A stretch of 64,000 nt of DNA from assembly GCF_043678055.1 (NCBI RefSeq), contig NZ_JBHEQA010000001.1:1426001-1490000 (forward strand). The letters run 5' to 3'. Shown here one piece after another: positions 48,882 through 57,256 of the stretch. The notes under the pieces are model-generated. The model did no database searches and was not told where the DNA came from. It saw nothing but the letters and a program-made list of their open reading frames with translations. Each line of letters starts with the position of its first letter. The stretch's first letter is position 1. Position numbers and translations under genes: made by a program. This stretch comes from Spongiimicrobium salis (lineage in GTDB: Bacteria > Bacteroidota > Bacteroidia > Flavobacteriales > Flavobacteriaceae).

Positions 48882-50462
48882 CTAGTTTACGTATTTAGCA
48901 GACAAGTCTTTACATACCGCGGTTAAGGTATCGGTAACTTCATCCGTTAATTTTCCAGCTTTCAAGGTATCCAAAACATCTCTGTGCTTGGTGTTCAAGA
49001 ATTCAATGAAATCTCTCTCAAATTCCTTTACTTTATCAACAGGTACATCTTTTACCAAGTTTTTGGAACCGGCATAGATAATAGCTACCTGATCTTCAAC
49101 GGTAAATGGGTCATTTTGAGCTTGTTTCAAAATTTCCACATTACGCCGTCCTTTTTCAATAACGTTCAAGGTTGCTGCATCCAAATCAGAACCAAATTTT
49201 GCAAAAGCTTCCAATTCACGGAATTGTGCCTGATCTAGTTTCAAAGTACCTGCTACTTTTTTCATGGATTTAATCTGAGCCGAACCACCTACACGCGATA
49301 CGGAGATACCCACGTTAATTGCAGGACGAACCCCTTGGTTGAACAAATCTTGTTCCAAGAAAATCTGACCATCCGTAATAGAAATTACGTTGGTAGGGAT
49401 ATATGCAGATACATCACCTGCCTGCGTTTCAATAATAGGCAAGGCCGTTAAAGAACCTCCTCCTTTAACGATAGGCTTCAAGGATTCTGGTAAATCGTTC
49501 ATTCCTTCTGCAATACCATCATCAGCAATCACTTTTGCAGAACGCTCCAACAATCTAGAGTGAAGGTAGAATACATCTCCAGGATACGCCTCACGTCCTG
49601 GTGGACGTCTTAATAAAAGAGACACCTCACGATAGGCAACCGCTTGCTTGGACAAATCATCATAAATGATCAATGCCGGGCGACCTGTATCTCTAAAATA
49701 CTCCCCGATAGCAGCTCCTGCGAATGGGGCATATACCTGCATTGGAGCAGGATCGGATGCGTTAGCCGCAACAATAGTCGTATAGGCCAAAGCTCCTCTA
49801 TCTTCCAATGTTTTTGCAATAGCCGCAACGGTAGACGCTTTCTGACCAATAGCTACGTAAATACAATATACAGGGACTCCCGCATCATAAAATTCTTTCT
49901 GGTTAAGAATAGTATCAATACATACTGTAGTTTTTCCTGTCTGACGGTCTCCAATCACCAACTCTCGTTGCCCTCTACCTACTGGAATCATCGCATCGAT
50001 GGCTTTAATTCCCGTTTGCAATGGCTCATTTACCGGTTGACGGAAAATTACCCCAGGCGCTTTACGTTCCAAAGGCATTTCGTACAATTCTCCCGAGATA
50101 GGTCCCTTCCCATCAATAGGTTTTCCCAAGGTGTTTACCACACGGCCAACAATACCTTCACCTACATCAATAGATGCAATACGCTGTGTACGTTTTACGG
50201 TAGCACCTTCCTTAATTTCTTTTGATGGGCTCAACAATACAACCCCAACATTATCTTCTTCAAGGTTCAAAACGATTCCTTGCAAACCGCCTTCAAATTC
50301 AACCAATTCGCCATACTCGGCGTTTGACAGCCCATAGACTCTTGCGATACCATCACCTACTTGTAATACCGTACCTACTTCATCCAATGAAGCACTCGCT
50401 TCGAATCCTGATAATTGTTCTTTCAATATTGCTGATACCTCAGCGGCTTTAACTCCTGCCAT
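48882..50462 (-). CDS. atpA: ATP synthase F1 subunit alpha
   Basis: This is the non-catalytic nucleotide-binding subunit of F1. The 526-aa protein carries the Walker A motif GDRQTGKTT (171-179). ALIIYDDLSKQAVAYREVSLLLRRPPGREAYPGD covers Walker B and the ATP-synthase alpha/beta signature region, and GISVSRVGGSAQ lies further on. DGIARVYGL is near the N-terminus. The length matches bacterial AtpA. It follows atpH by 58 bases. Its stop is 23 bases from the start of the four-helix bundle gene, so the inserted gene separates it from atpG. Confidence 0.97.
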   Translation of the reverse strand: MAGVKAAEVSAILKEQLSGFEASASLDEVGTVLQVGDGIARVYGLSNAEYGELVEFEGGLQGIVLNLEEDNVGVVLLSPSKEIKEGATVKRTQRIASIDVGEGIVGRVVNTLGKPIDGKGPISGELYEMPLERKAPGVIFRQPVNEPLQTGIKAIDAMIPVGRGQRELVIGDRQTGKTTVCIDTILNQKEFYDAGVPVYCIYVAIGQKASTVAAIAKTLEDRGALAYTTIVAANASDPAPMQVYAPFAGAAIGEYFRDTGRPALIIYDDLSKQAVAYREVSLLLRRPPGREAYPGDVFYLHSRLLERSAKVIADDGIAEGMNDLPESLKPIVKGGGSLTALPIIETQAGDVSAYIPTNVISITDGQIFLEQDLFNQGVRPAINVGISVSRVGGSAQIKSMKKVAGTLKLDQAQFRELEAFAKFGSDLDAATLNVIEKGRRNVEILKQAQNDPFTVEDQVAIIYAGSKNLVKDVPVDKVKEFERDFIEFLNTKHRDVLDTLKAGKLTDEVTDTLTAVCKDLSAKYVN

Positions 50463-50520
50463 TTGTTCTAGATATAAGATGTTAGATATGACGCTTCCAC
50501 GCTATATCTTAAGATTTATA

Positions 50521-51060
50521 TTATAAACTATTTGTAAATTCTCTTTTTAAACCATTCAATTTGCTTGCAATACTTGCATCGTATTGCAAATCTCCCACGC
50601 GTAAAATAAATCCGCCAACGATACTCGCATCGACTTTATTTTCCAAGGTGACCTTCTTCCCCGTGATTGCTACCACTTTTTCCAGAATTTTACCTTCTAA
50701 ATCCGATGTCATTGGAACAGCCGTGGTCACATAACCAATATCTTGTCCTTTCAATTGCTCGTTAAGGATGATATACTTTAAAGCTACTTCTTGAAGCAAT
50801 GCAATTCTTTTATTGTCTACAAGTGCGGTAATCAAACCTTCGGTGATTGCATTACCCCCTTTAAAAAGAGTTTTTAACACCTGCTTTTTGTCCGCTCCCT
50901 TGACCACTGGGCTATTCAATAAATCATGAAGCTCCTTACTTTCACCAATAGTGTCTATGATACCTTGCATATCCTTTTCCACCGTATCCGTAGCTTTCTT
51001 CTCCACGGCTAGGTTTAAGGTTGCCTTAGCGTAACGCAATGCTGCTCTTGACTCGTTCAT
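50521..51060 (-). CDS. atpH: ATP synthase F1 subunit delta
   Basis: This peripheral stalk protein ties the top of F1 to the b subunit. The 179-aa product begins MNESRAALRYAKATLNLAVEK, the usual N-terminal helix of AtpH. It continues with LLNSPVVKGADKKQVLKTLF, and its C-terminal domain has VDASIVGGFILRVGDLQYDASI, the delta signature. The length is normal. It follows atpF by 10 bases, and the gap to atpA is 58 bases. Low sequence conservation is normal for this subunit; position in the operon supports the call. Confidence 0.93.
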   Translation of the reverse strand: MNESRAALRYAKATLNLAVEKKATDTVEKDMQGIIDTIGESKELHDLLNSPVVKGADKKQVLKTLFKGGNAITEGLITALVDNKRIALLQEVALKYIILNEQLKGQDIGYVTTAVPMTSDLEGKILEKVVAITGKKVTLENKVDASIVGGFILRVGDLQYDASIASKLNGLKREFTNSL

Positions 51061-51070
51061 ATGGCTCTTC

Positions 51071-51571
51071 TTAGTTTAGGGTAATATCGCCTAACATATC
51101 CTCTACCAATTTTAACTGCTTGTCCTTATTGGAGAGTTCTTCCTTAATTACTTTTTCAGCGATTTCTACAGAAAGGTTGGCTACCTGACTTTTAATATCG
51201 GCAACAGCTGCTTTCTTTTCGCTTTCAATGGCAGCCTGTGCTTGTTGGATCATTTTTTCTCCTTCCGCCTTGGCCTGCTCTTTGGAATCTGCGATCAATT
51301 TTTCTTTGATCTCCCGAGCTTCTTTTAACATGGCCTCTCTTTCTGCCCGTGCCTCTTTCAACAATTTCTCGTTATCAGCAGCTACATTTTGCATTTCTTT
51401 CTTCGCCTCTTCTGCAGCTTCCATGGCATTTTTAATCCCTTCTTCCCTTTCATTTACGGCTCCCAAAATAGGCTTCCAAGCGTATCTCCACAATAAGAAA
51501 AGTAACAATCCAAACAATAAAGTTTGCCAGAAAAACAACCCTAGTGAAAACTCTTCTAATAACTTTTCCAT
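51071..51571 (-). CDS. atpF: ATP synthase Fo subunit b
   Basis: This peripheral stalk subunit has one N-terminal membrane helix (about residues 8-28, GLFFWQTLLFGLLLFLLWRY) and a long charged coiled coil, rich in Glu, Lys and Ala, that binds AtpH. The first residues MEKLLEEFSLGLFFWQTL and the continuous helix EAAEEAKKEMQNVAADNEKL match AtpF. The 166-aa length is typical. It follows atpE by 77 bases and precedes atpH by 10 bases. Confidence 0.94.
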   Translation of the reverse strand: MEKLLEEFSLGLFFWQTLLFGLLLFLLWRYAWKPILGAVNEREEGIKNAMEAAEEAKKEMQNVAADNEKLLKEARAEREAMLKEAREIKEKLIADSKEQAKAEGEKMIQQAQAAIESEKKAAVADIKSQVANLSVEIAEKVIKEELSNKDKQLKLVEDMLGDITLN

Positions 51572-51648
51572 ACTCTAAATTTTAAACAATTTTACATTTT
51601 AAAAACAATGGCCATAACCAACCGTTAAGGCCATTGTTCAAATTGGTT

Positions 51649-51840
51649 TTACACTGCGAATAATGCAGCAAATCCGATACCTTCAATAAGCGCCGCTGCA
51701 ATCAACATCGCTGTTTGAATCTTACCGTAAGCTTCAGGCTGACGGGCAATAGCATCCATTGCAGAACCACCGATTCTACCAATACCGATACCAACACCAA
51801 TTACAACTAAACCTGCACCTACCATTAATGGAATTTCCAT
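51649..51840 (-). CDS. atpE: ATP synthase Fo subunit c
   Basis: This is the rotor ring subunit. The 63-aa hairpin protein has two membrane helices joined by a polar loop with ARQPEAYGKI (R-Q-P loop contacting gamma/epsilon). The ion-carrying carboxylate lies in helix 2 (ALIEGIGFAALF, Glu). Helix 2 shows E-G rather than the E-S/T pair seen in many sodium rotors, so a proton-coupled ring is more likely; this is family reasoning. Its short length is normal for Bacteroidota. It is preceded by atpB by 31 bases. Confidence 0.95.
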   Translation of the reverse strand: MEIPLMVGAGLVVIGVGIGIGRIGGSAMDAIARQPEAYGKIQTAMLIAAALIEGIGFAALFAV

Positions 51841-51871
51841 ATCTATTATAGTTTAAAATTAAAAATTCAAT

Positions 51872-52984
51872 TTAGTGCGCCTCTGCATGATCGTGTTCCA
51901 CTGCTGCGAAACCAAAATAAAGTGCAGAAAGCATTGTAAAAATATAGGCCTGCAACAAGGCCACTAAAACCTCTATCAAAGAGATGGCAAATGCCAATCC
52001 AAATGATAACGGGCTACCTATCCAACTTTTAAACAAAAACATCAAACCAATTAAGCTCATCAATACGATATGGCCCGCCTGCATGTTTGCGTATAAACGA
52101 ATCAATAAGGAGAATGGCTTAATGATAACCCCCAACAATTCAATAGGAATTAAAATAGGGTATAAAATTAGTTTTCCATACCAAGGAAGTGTATTTCCCA
52201 AAGGATCAAAAATGTGTAACCAGTAATCCTTGGTTCCTGTAAGGTTTGTAAACAAGAAGGTCAACAAAGCCAAAGCAAAGGTAATGGCAATGTTTCCTGT
52301 AACGTTTACCCCTAATGGCGTCAATCCAAAAATATTCAGGAACCATATAAAGAAAAAGATGGACAATAAATAAGGCATATACCTTTTATATTTCTTTTCT
52401 CCAATATTAGGTCTTGCGATGTCGTCGCGTATATACAATACGATAGGTTCAAAGAAACGACCTATACCCGTTGGGATACCTCCGTTCTTTGCATATGATC
52501 TTCCCAGGCCTCTAAACAATAAAAACATGAGCAAGCCTGTAATAAAAATCATCAAGACACTCTTCGTAATAGAAAAATCTATAGGCTTTACGTTCGTTGG
52601 ATGATGATCCTCGTCATAATTGATCGTTCCTGCAGCATCCGTTTTATAAATCTTACTGTGATAAAATGCATAGTAGTTGCCATCCACTTCGGCTACTTCT
52701 TCTTCATGATGAAATTTGGACGAAGAAAACACTTTTAACCCATCATCCCATAAGATAATTGGTAATGGAAATCCTACGTGGTGTTTTTTTCCATCTTCTC
52801 CCGTATACGAGAACAAGGAGAAGTCATGGGAATCCTTAAGGTGATGATCGATGTATTCCTTTATCTCTGTTTTAAGATCTTTTTCAGATGTTTCTGAAGC
52901 ATGTTCATCTTGTTTTGCGAAAGCAGTGACACTCATAAGTAGCGTCATCATCAAAATAAACTTGGTAAAGTATGTTACTCGCAT
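51872..52984 (-). CDS. atpB: ATP synthase Fo subunit a (with N-terminal periplasmic extension)
   Basis: This subunit forms the ion half-channels against the c ring. From the ATG at 52984 (MRVTYFTKFILMMTLLMSVTAFA) the 370-aa protein starts with a signal-like helix. A hydrophilic extension of about 120 residues follows (DHHLKDSHDFSLFSYTGEDGKKHHVGF), absent from E. coli AtpB. The membrane core carries the essential arginine in LIRLYANMQAGHIVL and IEVLVALLQAYIFTMLSALYFG at the C-terminus, then a His-rich tail (VEHDHAEAH). The extension is typical for Bacteroidota. The frame is open further upstream to 53116, but that part is unlikely to be translated. Confidence 0.94.
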   Translation of the reverse strand: MRVTYFTKFILMMTLLMSVTAFAKQDEHASETSEKDLKTEIKEYIDHHLKDSHDFSLFSYTGEDGKKHHVGFPLPIILWDDGLKVFSSSKFHHEEEVAEVDGNYYAFYHSKIYKTDAAGTINYDEDHHPTNVKPIDFSITKSVLMIFITGLLMFLLFRGLGRSYAKNGGIPTGIGRFFEPIVLYIRDDIARPNIGEKKYKRYMPYLLSIFFFIWFLNIFGLTPLGVNVTGNIAITFALALLTFLFTNLTGTKDYWLHIFDPLGNTLPWYGKLILYPILIPIELLGVIIKPFSLLIRLYANMQAGHIVLMSLIGLMFLFKSWIGSPLSFGLAFAISLIEVLVALLQAYIFTMLSALYFGFAAVEHDHAEAH

Positions 52985-53102
52985 ATCCTTGAAAAAATAT
53001 TCAGTCCCTAAAAATCGGTGCAAATGTACGCTATTCTCACAAAAAGAAAAAAGCATTTCAACTTTTATTTTTTTAGTGAAAATAAAGGGTCGAAAGCTGC
53101 TT

Positions 53103-53495
53103 TTAATCGATCTCATTCAGCAACTTAACGAGGGCTATGGTCTCTATGGCCAAACAAATAAAATAAGGAAAGAAAAAAGTAAAAAATTCCAGCTTCGAAA
53201 GTGTTCCATCGGCTTTGAACATGGGATGAAAAACGAGAAAATATACACCAAATTTTAGCGCGCTCCCAAATAAAAACAAAAATCCCAACTGGGTACTTTT
53301 ACGTTCCGCAAAATACAGGAGAAATCCATACACGACCAGCGCCAATATGAAGTTGACACCATAGCCAAAAAGCATTAAATGCACAGGCACTTCCAACGTT
53401 CTAAAATAAAAGTAGGCCATGTGCAATAGTGCCAGAACGGCAAGGGCAATGATAAGCTTCCCTGCAAAAGAAATCAGTTTTTTGTTCAAAATCAC
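53103..53495 (-). CDS. Four-helix membrane protein at the head of the atp operon (DUF6168-like)
   Basis: This 130-aa protein has four hydrophobic helices (about 8-28, 38-60, 65-88, 100-125), with few charges except at the ends. It sits where AtpI is found in other bacteria. Its start overlaps the atpZ stop by 4 bases (ATGA), and atpB follows 118 bases downstream, so it is in the ATP synthase operon. I take it as a DUF6168-type protein from its position, size and helix pattern; the role is unknown, possibly assembly of the c ring. Confidence 0.65.
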   Translation of the reverse strand: MILNKKLISFAGKLIIALAVLALLHMAYFYFRTLEVPVHLMLFGYGVNFILALVVYGFLLYFAERKSTQLGFLFLFGSALKFGVYFLVFHPMFKADGTLSKLEFFTFFFPYFICLAIETIALVKLLNEID

Positions 53496-53707
53496 GAATT
53501 TAGTTTATGGGTTTGTTTCACGACCAAGTACAATGAAACTGCAACCGCAGCCAGGGTGCAGATTATGGTGTAGGTATTGTTGGCAGGATCATATTTTCTG
53601 TCCAGCCATTTTCCTCCCTGGGCCCCGAGATAAATAATAACACCCATCTGAGCTGCTATACCTATAAGGGTCAACCAATATTTAGTTTGATTCTTGGGTT
53701 TGGACAT
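53492..53707 (-). CDS. AtpZ/AtpI-family protein
   Basis: This 71-aa protein has two membrane helices (about 10-30 and 45-65) with the AtpZ/AtpI pattern GIAAQMGVIIYLGAQGGKWLDRKYDPANN, where the charged loop WLDRK lies between helices. The family helps insert subunit c and may carry magnesium or calcium. It is the first gene of the atp operon, directly behind a promoter. It overlaps the next gene by 4 bases. Confidence 0.85.
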   Translation of the reverse strand: MSKPKNQTKYWLTLIGIAAQMGVIIYLGAQGGKWLDRKYDPANNTYTIICTLAAVAVSLYLVVKQTHKLNS

Positions 53708-53734
53708 TTCTTAGTCGTTCTCAGATTTTCGTTG

Positions 53735-53742
53735 CAAAATTA
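53735..53742 (-). promoter_or_regulatory. -7 element of the atp operon promoter
   Basis: On the minus strand TAATTTTG (exact TAnnTTTG) lies 27 bases before the atpZ start. The -33 region lacks an obvious TTTG. Confidence 0.55.
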
Positions 53743-53811
53743 CCTAAAAATATTCGAGGGCATCCCATTTCTCTTTTTAGCCTTTCTACATCCATGAAAT
53801 CTTTACACAAT

Positions 53812-53854
53812 AAATGCCTCTGTTATGATCATAATTATCATAACAGAGGCATTT
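53812..53854. terminator. Long perfect hairpin between the small membrane protein and the atp operon
   Basis: A perfect 18-bp stem (53812-53829 and 53837-53854, sequence starting AAATGCCTCTGTTATGAT) has a 7-base loop. It lies between the stop of the 36-residue gene and the atpZ promoter, so it probably stops transcription from the bactofilin side. The T tract is weak on either side. Confidence 0.7.
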
Positions 53855-53903
53855 CTATAGGGTAAACAAACCCCAGAAAAATATAGTAATTGCCAAATGG
53901 AAA

Positions 53904-54014
53904 TTAACTTTGTTTCTTCTTGGTCTTTTGTTCTTTAGAAACCGTATTAAATTGCTGGTATATGGCGTATAAGGCAATAGCCAGCACGAATAAGGAACCA
54001 ATTAATGTAATCAT
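53904..54014 (-). CDS. 36-residue single-helix membrane protein
   Basis: An ATG at 54014 opens 36 codons: MITLIGSLFVLAIALYAIYQ followed by a short basic tail (SKEQKTKKKQS). This is a single N-terminal membrane helix with a positively charged cytoplasmic end. The next ATG upstream is out of frame and soon stops, so this start is the only good one. It lies 107 bases downstream of bactofilin on the same strand and ends before a strong hairpin. The function is unknown; small proteins of this kind often bind larger membrane complexes. Confidence 0.55.
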   Translation of the reverse strand: MITLIGSLFVLAIALYAIYQQFNTVSKEQKTKKKQS

Positions 54015-54121
54015 ATGAGGTTGATTTGGGTTAACTTCATTTACTAAAACATTATTTTCTCGGACAACGGATGTCCTTTGAATTCATTTCACCTAGTGTA
54101 GGTATCCTAGATGTTGCTTCT

Positions 54122-54547
54122 TTAGGACGCTTTTGCCGGATTGGCTACTTGCTTATTAAAAGAAGAAACGTTGTTGGCACTTCCTTTACTACCTTTCATG
54201 CTACAAGAGGCATTAAATGTAGCTCCTGGTTCAACGGCAAGCTTAGAAACAGAAACTGTTCCTTCTATTACTGCGGTAGCTTTTAAAGAAAGTAAATCCG
54301 ATACCAAAAGCTCTCCATTGAAATTCCCTTCAATATCAGCGTTGACGCATTCCACTTTTCCATTAATATAACCACCTTTTCCAATAACGACCTTTCCTGA
54401 GGTTTTTACATTACCATCTAATTTTCCGTCAATTCTAAAATCTGCTTCAGAAATAATATCTCCTTTGATTCTAGTATTCTTCTCAATTCTGTTAGGTTGT
54501 CCGCCGATTTCTGTCATAGTTCTGGGTTTTTTGTTGTCTGAAAACAT
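54122..54547 (-). CDS. Bactofilin-family polymer-forming protein
   Basis: This 141-aa cytoskeletal protein polymerises into filaments at the membrane or pole. It has an N-terminal variable part (RTMTEIGGQPNRIEKN) and a central right-handed beta-helix built of short repeats (GDIISEADFRIDGKLDGNVKT, GKVVIGKGGYINGKVE, EGNFNGELLVSDLLSLKATA). A Ser/Ala/Lys-rich C-terminus (FNASCSMKGSKGSANNVSSF) ends it. The fold and length match DUF583/bactofilin. It follows the SprE gene by 3 bases, so the two are expressed together. No membrane anchor is visible. Confidence 0.88.
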   Translation of the reverse strand: MFSDNKKPRTMTEIGGQPNRIEKNTRIKGDIISEADFRIDGKLDGNVKTSGKVVIGKGGYINGKVECVNADIEGNFNGELLVSDLLSLKATAVIEGTVSVSKLAVEPGATFNASCSMKGSKGSANNVSSFNKQVANPAKAS

Positions 54548-54550
54548 GTT

Positions 54551-57106
54551 CTAGGGTTTTGGGGTTAAAAGTTGTTTTTTATACTCGTTAAGATTCTTGT
54601 GTACTTGTATGGTCTTATAATTGGACGATAAAATTACAAAATTCTCAATATCAATCTTATAATCTCTATTGTTTTTTAAAAGCTCTAAATATCCTAAGGC
54701 AAATTCCCTGGAAGAAAACCCATGAACGATCACAAATTGATCTTCCAAATTATAAATATCTTTGGATACAATATTCTTTCTTTTGAGGTCTTCAATGGAT
54801 TTTTCCAATTTCTCCATTAATTTCAAGGCCTTATCATTGTCCCTGATCTTGAAAGGAAAAACTACTTTCCAATTTCCTCGGCTTGGCGTATCGTTCCCTG
54901 TGACAAATACCTTTGGTTCTAGCTTGGGTAGTTGTTCTGCCACCATTTGTTGTGCTTTTTTACCTTCAGGATTATTGGGATAGTTCAGCGCTACATAATT
55001 TAAGGCTTCCTTAAAAGATTCAAACCCCTGTAACCTTCCAATAGCATTGGCTTTAAGCATTTCCAATTTTGGAACAATGGGGTCTCCAGTAAAGGTGTTG
55101 ATGTTTTCCTCGGTGCCTGTAATCACCTTTAGATATTCCTGGTTTCGGTACAATTGGAACAATTGGGAATATCGCGCTTCCGGACTATCCGTAGCATTCG
55201 CCAATACTGCTTGCGGATTCAGTAAAATCTCTGCATAACGGGAATCGGGATGATTCTTAATGATATTCTGCTTCATCTCCTCTTGTAACGGACTCTTTTC
55301 TTCTTCATAAATCTTGTAGAGGTTGTATTTTGAGGGTAAGATCAAACGCTCCTCCGGATTGGACTTTAATACCGTGCTAAGCTTTCCGGCCGCCAATAGA
55401 TTCTCTTTGAATTTTTCCTTATAAATAAGGCCCAATTGATAATTGGCAAAGTTCTGTTCCTTTTGAAGACTATCGATGACCGCCACATCGGTAGGAATAC
55501 GATCCACATAATACGCTACATCATACTTTTTGTCATCTGTAACAATTTCCGCTCCATCATCTCCAACGGCAACCGCCTCCCCATCTCTTTCAACAAGCTG
55601 TAGCCTATTCTTATTGGACCACCTCCAATCGTCTTCCAAAACGCGATCTCCCCAGCGGCTCTTAAAATCGGTTTTTCCGTATCCGAGACTGGTGATATTG
55701 TAAAAATAGAATTTACCTTTATTTTCCTTTCCTCCCTTGCTCTCCCCGAAAGCGGCAAAACCATCATTGGCTATTTTCTCTTTGGCCTTTTCCGCAGCTT
55801 CTTCGGCTGCCTTCAACTTGGCAATATGGTCTTCAAAATAAGCGATCTGCTCCGCTTTTGGCAGCTTATATAGGCTAATGATACTATCTGTATATTGCAC
55901 CGTTTCTTCATAGGCAATGACATCTTCCAAATTGTCTAACTTCTTTTTAATGGAACGGTGTTTTTTTGTGTTTTCCTTGAGATTGGTAAGGACACTATCG
56001 TAATAAGCTCCGGCAACCTTATACTCATTTTCATCAAAGTGATAGGTGGCTAAGTTTTCATAGTTGAGTGCGTTCAATACCGGTTCGTTTTGCGTAGCAC
56101 GAATAGATTTGTTGAAATAGACCAATGCCAAACTATCGGACTCTACCCCCAAATGATATTCTGCAATCTGCCGATATATTTTATCTAAAAAAGGGCGATT
56201 TTCCCGGTTTTCTTCCAGGGAAGTAAGGTATTCTAGTTGCGCTTCTTTATTTTCTTCGGTAATCACCGTATTTTTTATTTTCTGCAAATGCGCATTGATC
56301 ATATATACCCGGGGCGACCTTCTGTTAAGATCAATGATTTTGTCAAAAGCATAATTGGCACTGTCCTTATAGCCCAATTGATTATACAATTGACCAATGA
56401 TAAAATAATAGCGCCCCTTTTCCGGGTTCTTCTTGGTGTAGGACGATGCAATCTTCAGCTGTTGAATTGCCGTATCGGGAGCATTTAAATTGATATAGGC
56501 TTGGGCCATAATGGCACGGGCATCTGCGTACTCCTGATCTTTTAAGCGCTCCAATTTAAAAAGTCGCTTTAAGTTTTTAAGTGCAAGCTCTTCATTCTCT
56601 AGCCGAATATGCACTTTTTCTCTCCAAATATGAGCCTCGTTGAGTTTATCGCTCGTGGTGTATTTTTTTAAGATATAATTGAAGGCTTCCAGAGAAGGAA
56701 TAAATCGCTGATCAAAGTATCTCGCCTTCCCTAAAAGCAAAAATGCTTCATCTGTTTGCGGGTTGCGCTCTTCATCCTTAATGTCCATACTGTGTTTTTG
56801 TATGGCTTTTGAAGCTTTTTCCTCTGCAACTACAAATTTAGGATTGTTGTCTTCAGAATCTAGCTTAACCTCATCGGTAATGGCCAAACGTTCAATAGGT
56901 AAAATTTCCCAATAATTATCCCGATAGGATTGGTTCAATTCTTCCCTTCCTTCTTCAAAGGCAATATTGCCGTTGTAGAGGGTGTTGAACTTGGTATTTA
57001 AGGCATGCCAATTCCGATTTATGAATGCATCTTTCTTGGTGGAACATGCGGTAAAAATAGTTCCTCCCAATGCAATAGCTATAATAATTAAGTTTCGAAG
57101 CTTCAA
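54551..57106 (-). CDS. sprE: SprE/PorW-type TPR lipoprotein of the type IX secretion system
   Basis: This 851-aa outer-envelope lipoprotein is needed for T9SS secretion and gliding in Flavobacterium (SprE) and Porphyromonas (PorW). The SPII signal ends in IFTAC (Cys21), followed by STKKDAFINRNWHALNTKFNT, typical of the family start. Many TPR helix pairs run through residues about 100-480 (for example YIFQ..-like repeats, YYFIIGQLYNQLGYKDSANYA), followed by a further repeat region to the end (NYALEYL-type units). The C-terminal segment contains TPRRGNWKVVF-like sequence. The assignment rests on the N-terminal pattern, length and TPR content. Bactofilin follows 3 bases later. Confidence 0.83.
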   Translation of the reverse strand: MKLRNLIIIAIALGGTIFTACSTKKDAFINRNWHALNTKFNTLYNGNIAFEEGREELNQSYRDNYWEILPIERLAITDEVKLDSEDNNPKFVVAEEKASKAIQKHSMDIKDEERNPQTDEAFLLLGKARYFDQRFIPSLEAFNYILKKYTTSDKLNEAHIWREKVHIRLENEELALKNLKRLFKLERLKDQEYADARAIMAQAYINLNAPDTAIQQLKIASSYTKKNPEKGRYYFIIGQLYNQLGYKDSANYAFDKIIDLNRRSPRVYMINAHLQKIKNTVITEENKEAQLEYLTSLEENRENRPFLDKIYRQIAEYHLGVESDSLALVYFNKSIRATQNEPVLNALNYENLATYHFDENEYKVAGAYYDSVLTNLKENTKKHRSIKKKLDNLEDVIAYEETVQYTDSIISLYKLPKAEQIAYFEDHIAKLKAAEEAAEKAKEKIANDGFAAFGESKGGKENKGKFYFYNITSLGYGKTDFKSRWGDRVLEDDWRWSNKNRLQLVERDGEAVAVGDDGAEIVTDDKKYDVAYYVDRIPTDVAVIDSLQKEQNFANYQLGLIYKEKFKENLLAAGKLSTVLKSNPEERLILPSKYNLYKIYEEEKSPLQEEMKQNIIKNHPDSRYAEILLNPQAVLANATDSPEARYSQLFQLYRNQEYLKVITGTEENINTFTGDPIVPKLEMLKANAIGRLQGFESFKEALNYVALNYPNNPEGKKAQQMVAEQLPKLEPKVFVTGNDTPSRGNWKVVFPFKIRDNDKALKLMEKLEKSIEDLKRKNIVSKDIYNLEDQFVIVHGFSSREFALGYLELLKNNRDYKIDIENFVILSSNYKTIQVHKNLNEYKKQLLTPKP

Positions 57107-57141
57107 AATAGTCTAGTATACGTATAATCTTAACTTAAAAA

Positions 57142-57163
57142 CAACGGGATTATTATACCGTTG
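57142..57163. promoter_or_regulatory. Inverted repeat upstream of sprE
   Basis: CAACGG (57142-57147) and CCGTTG (57158-57163), spaced by 10 bases, form a perfect dyad 36 bases before the sprE start. A regulator site is possible; no regulator can be named. Confidence 0.35.
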
Positions 57164-57256
57164 GTCGGTAAAAATAGGTTTATTTTTTATTTATTGTCCT
57201 TTAGGGGGATTTTCGTTCAAATTCCTTGATCTTAATTCTTTCTGTAGTGCACTATA

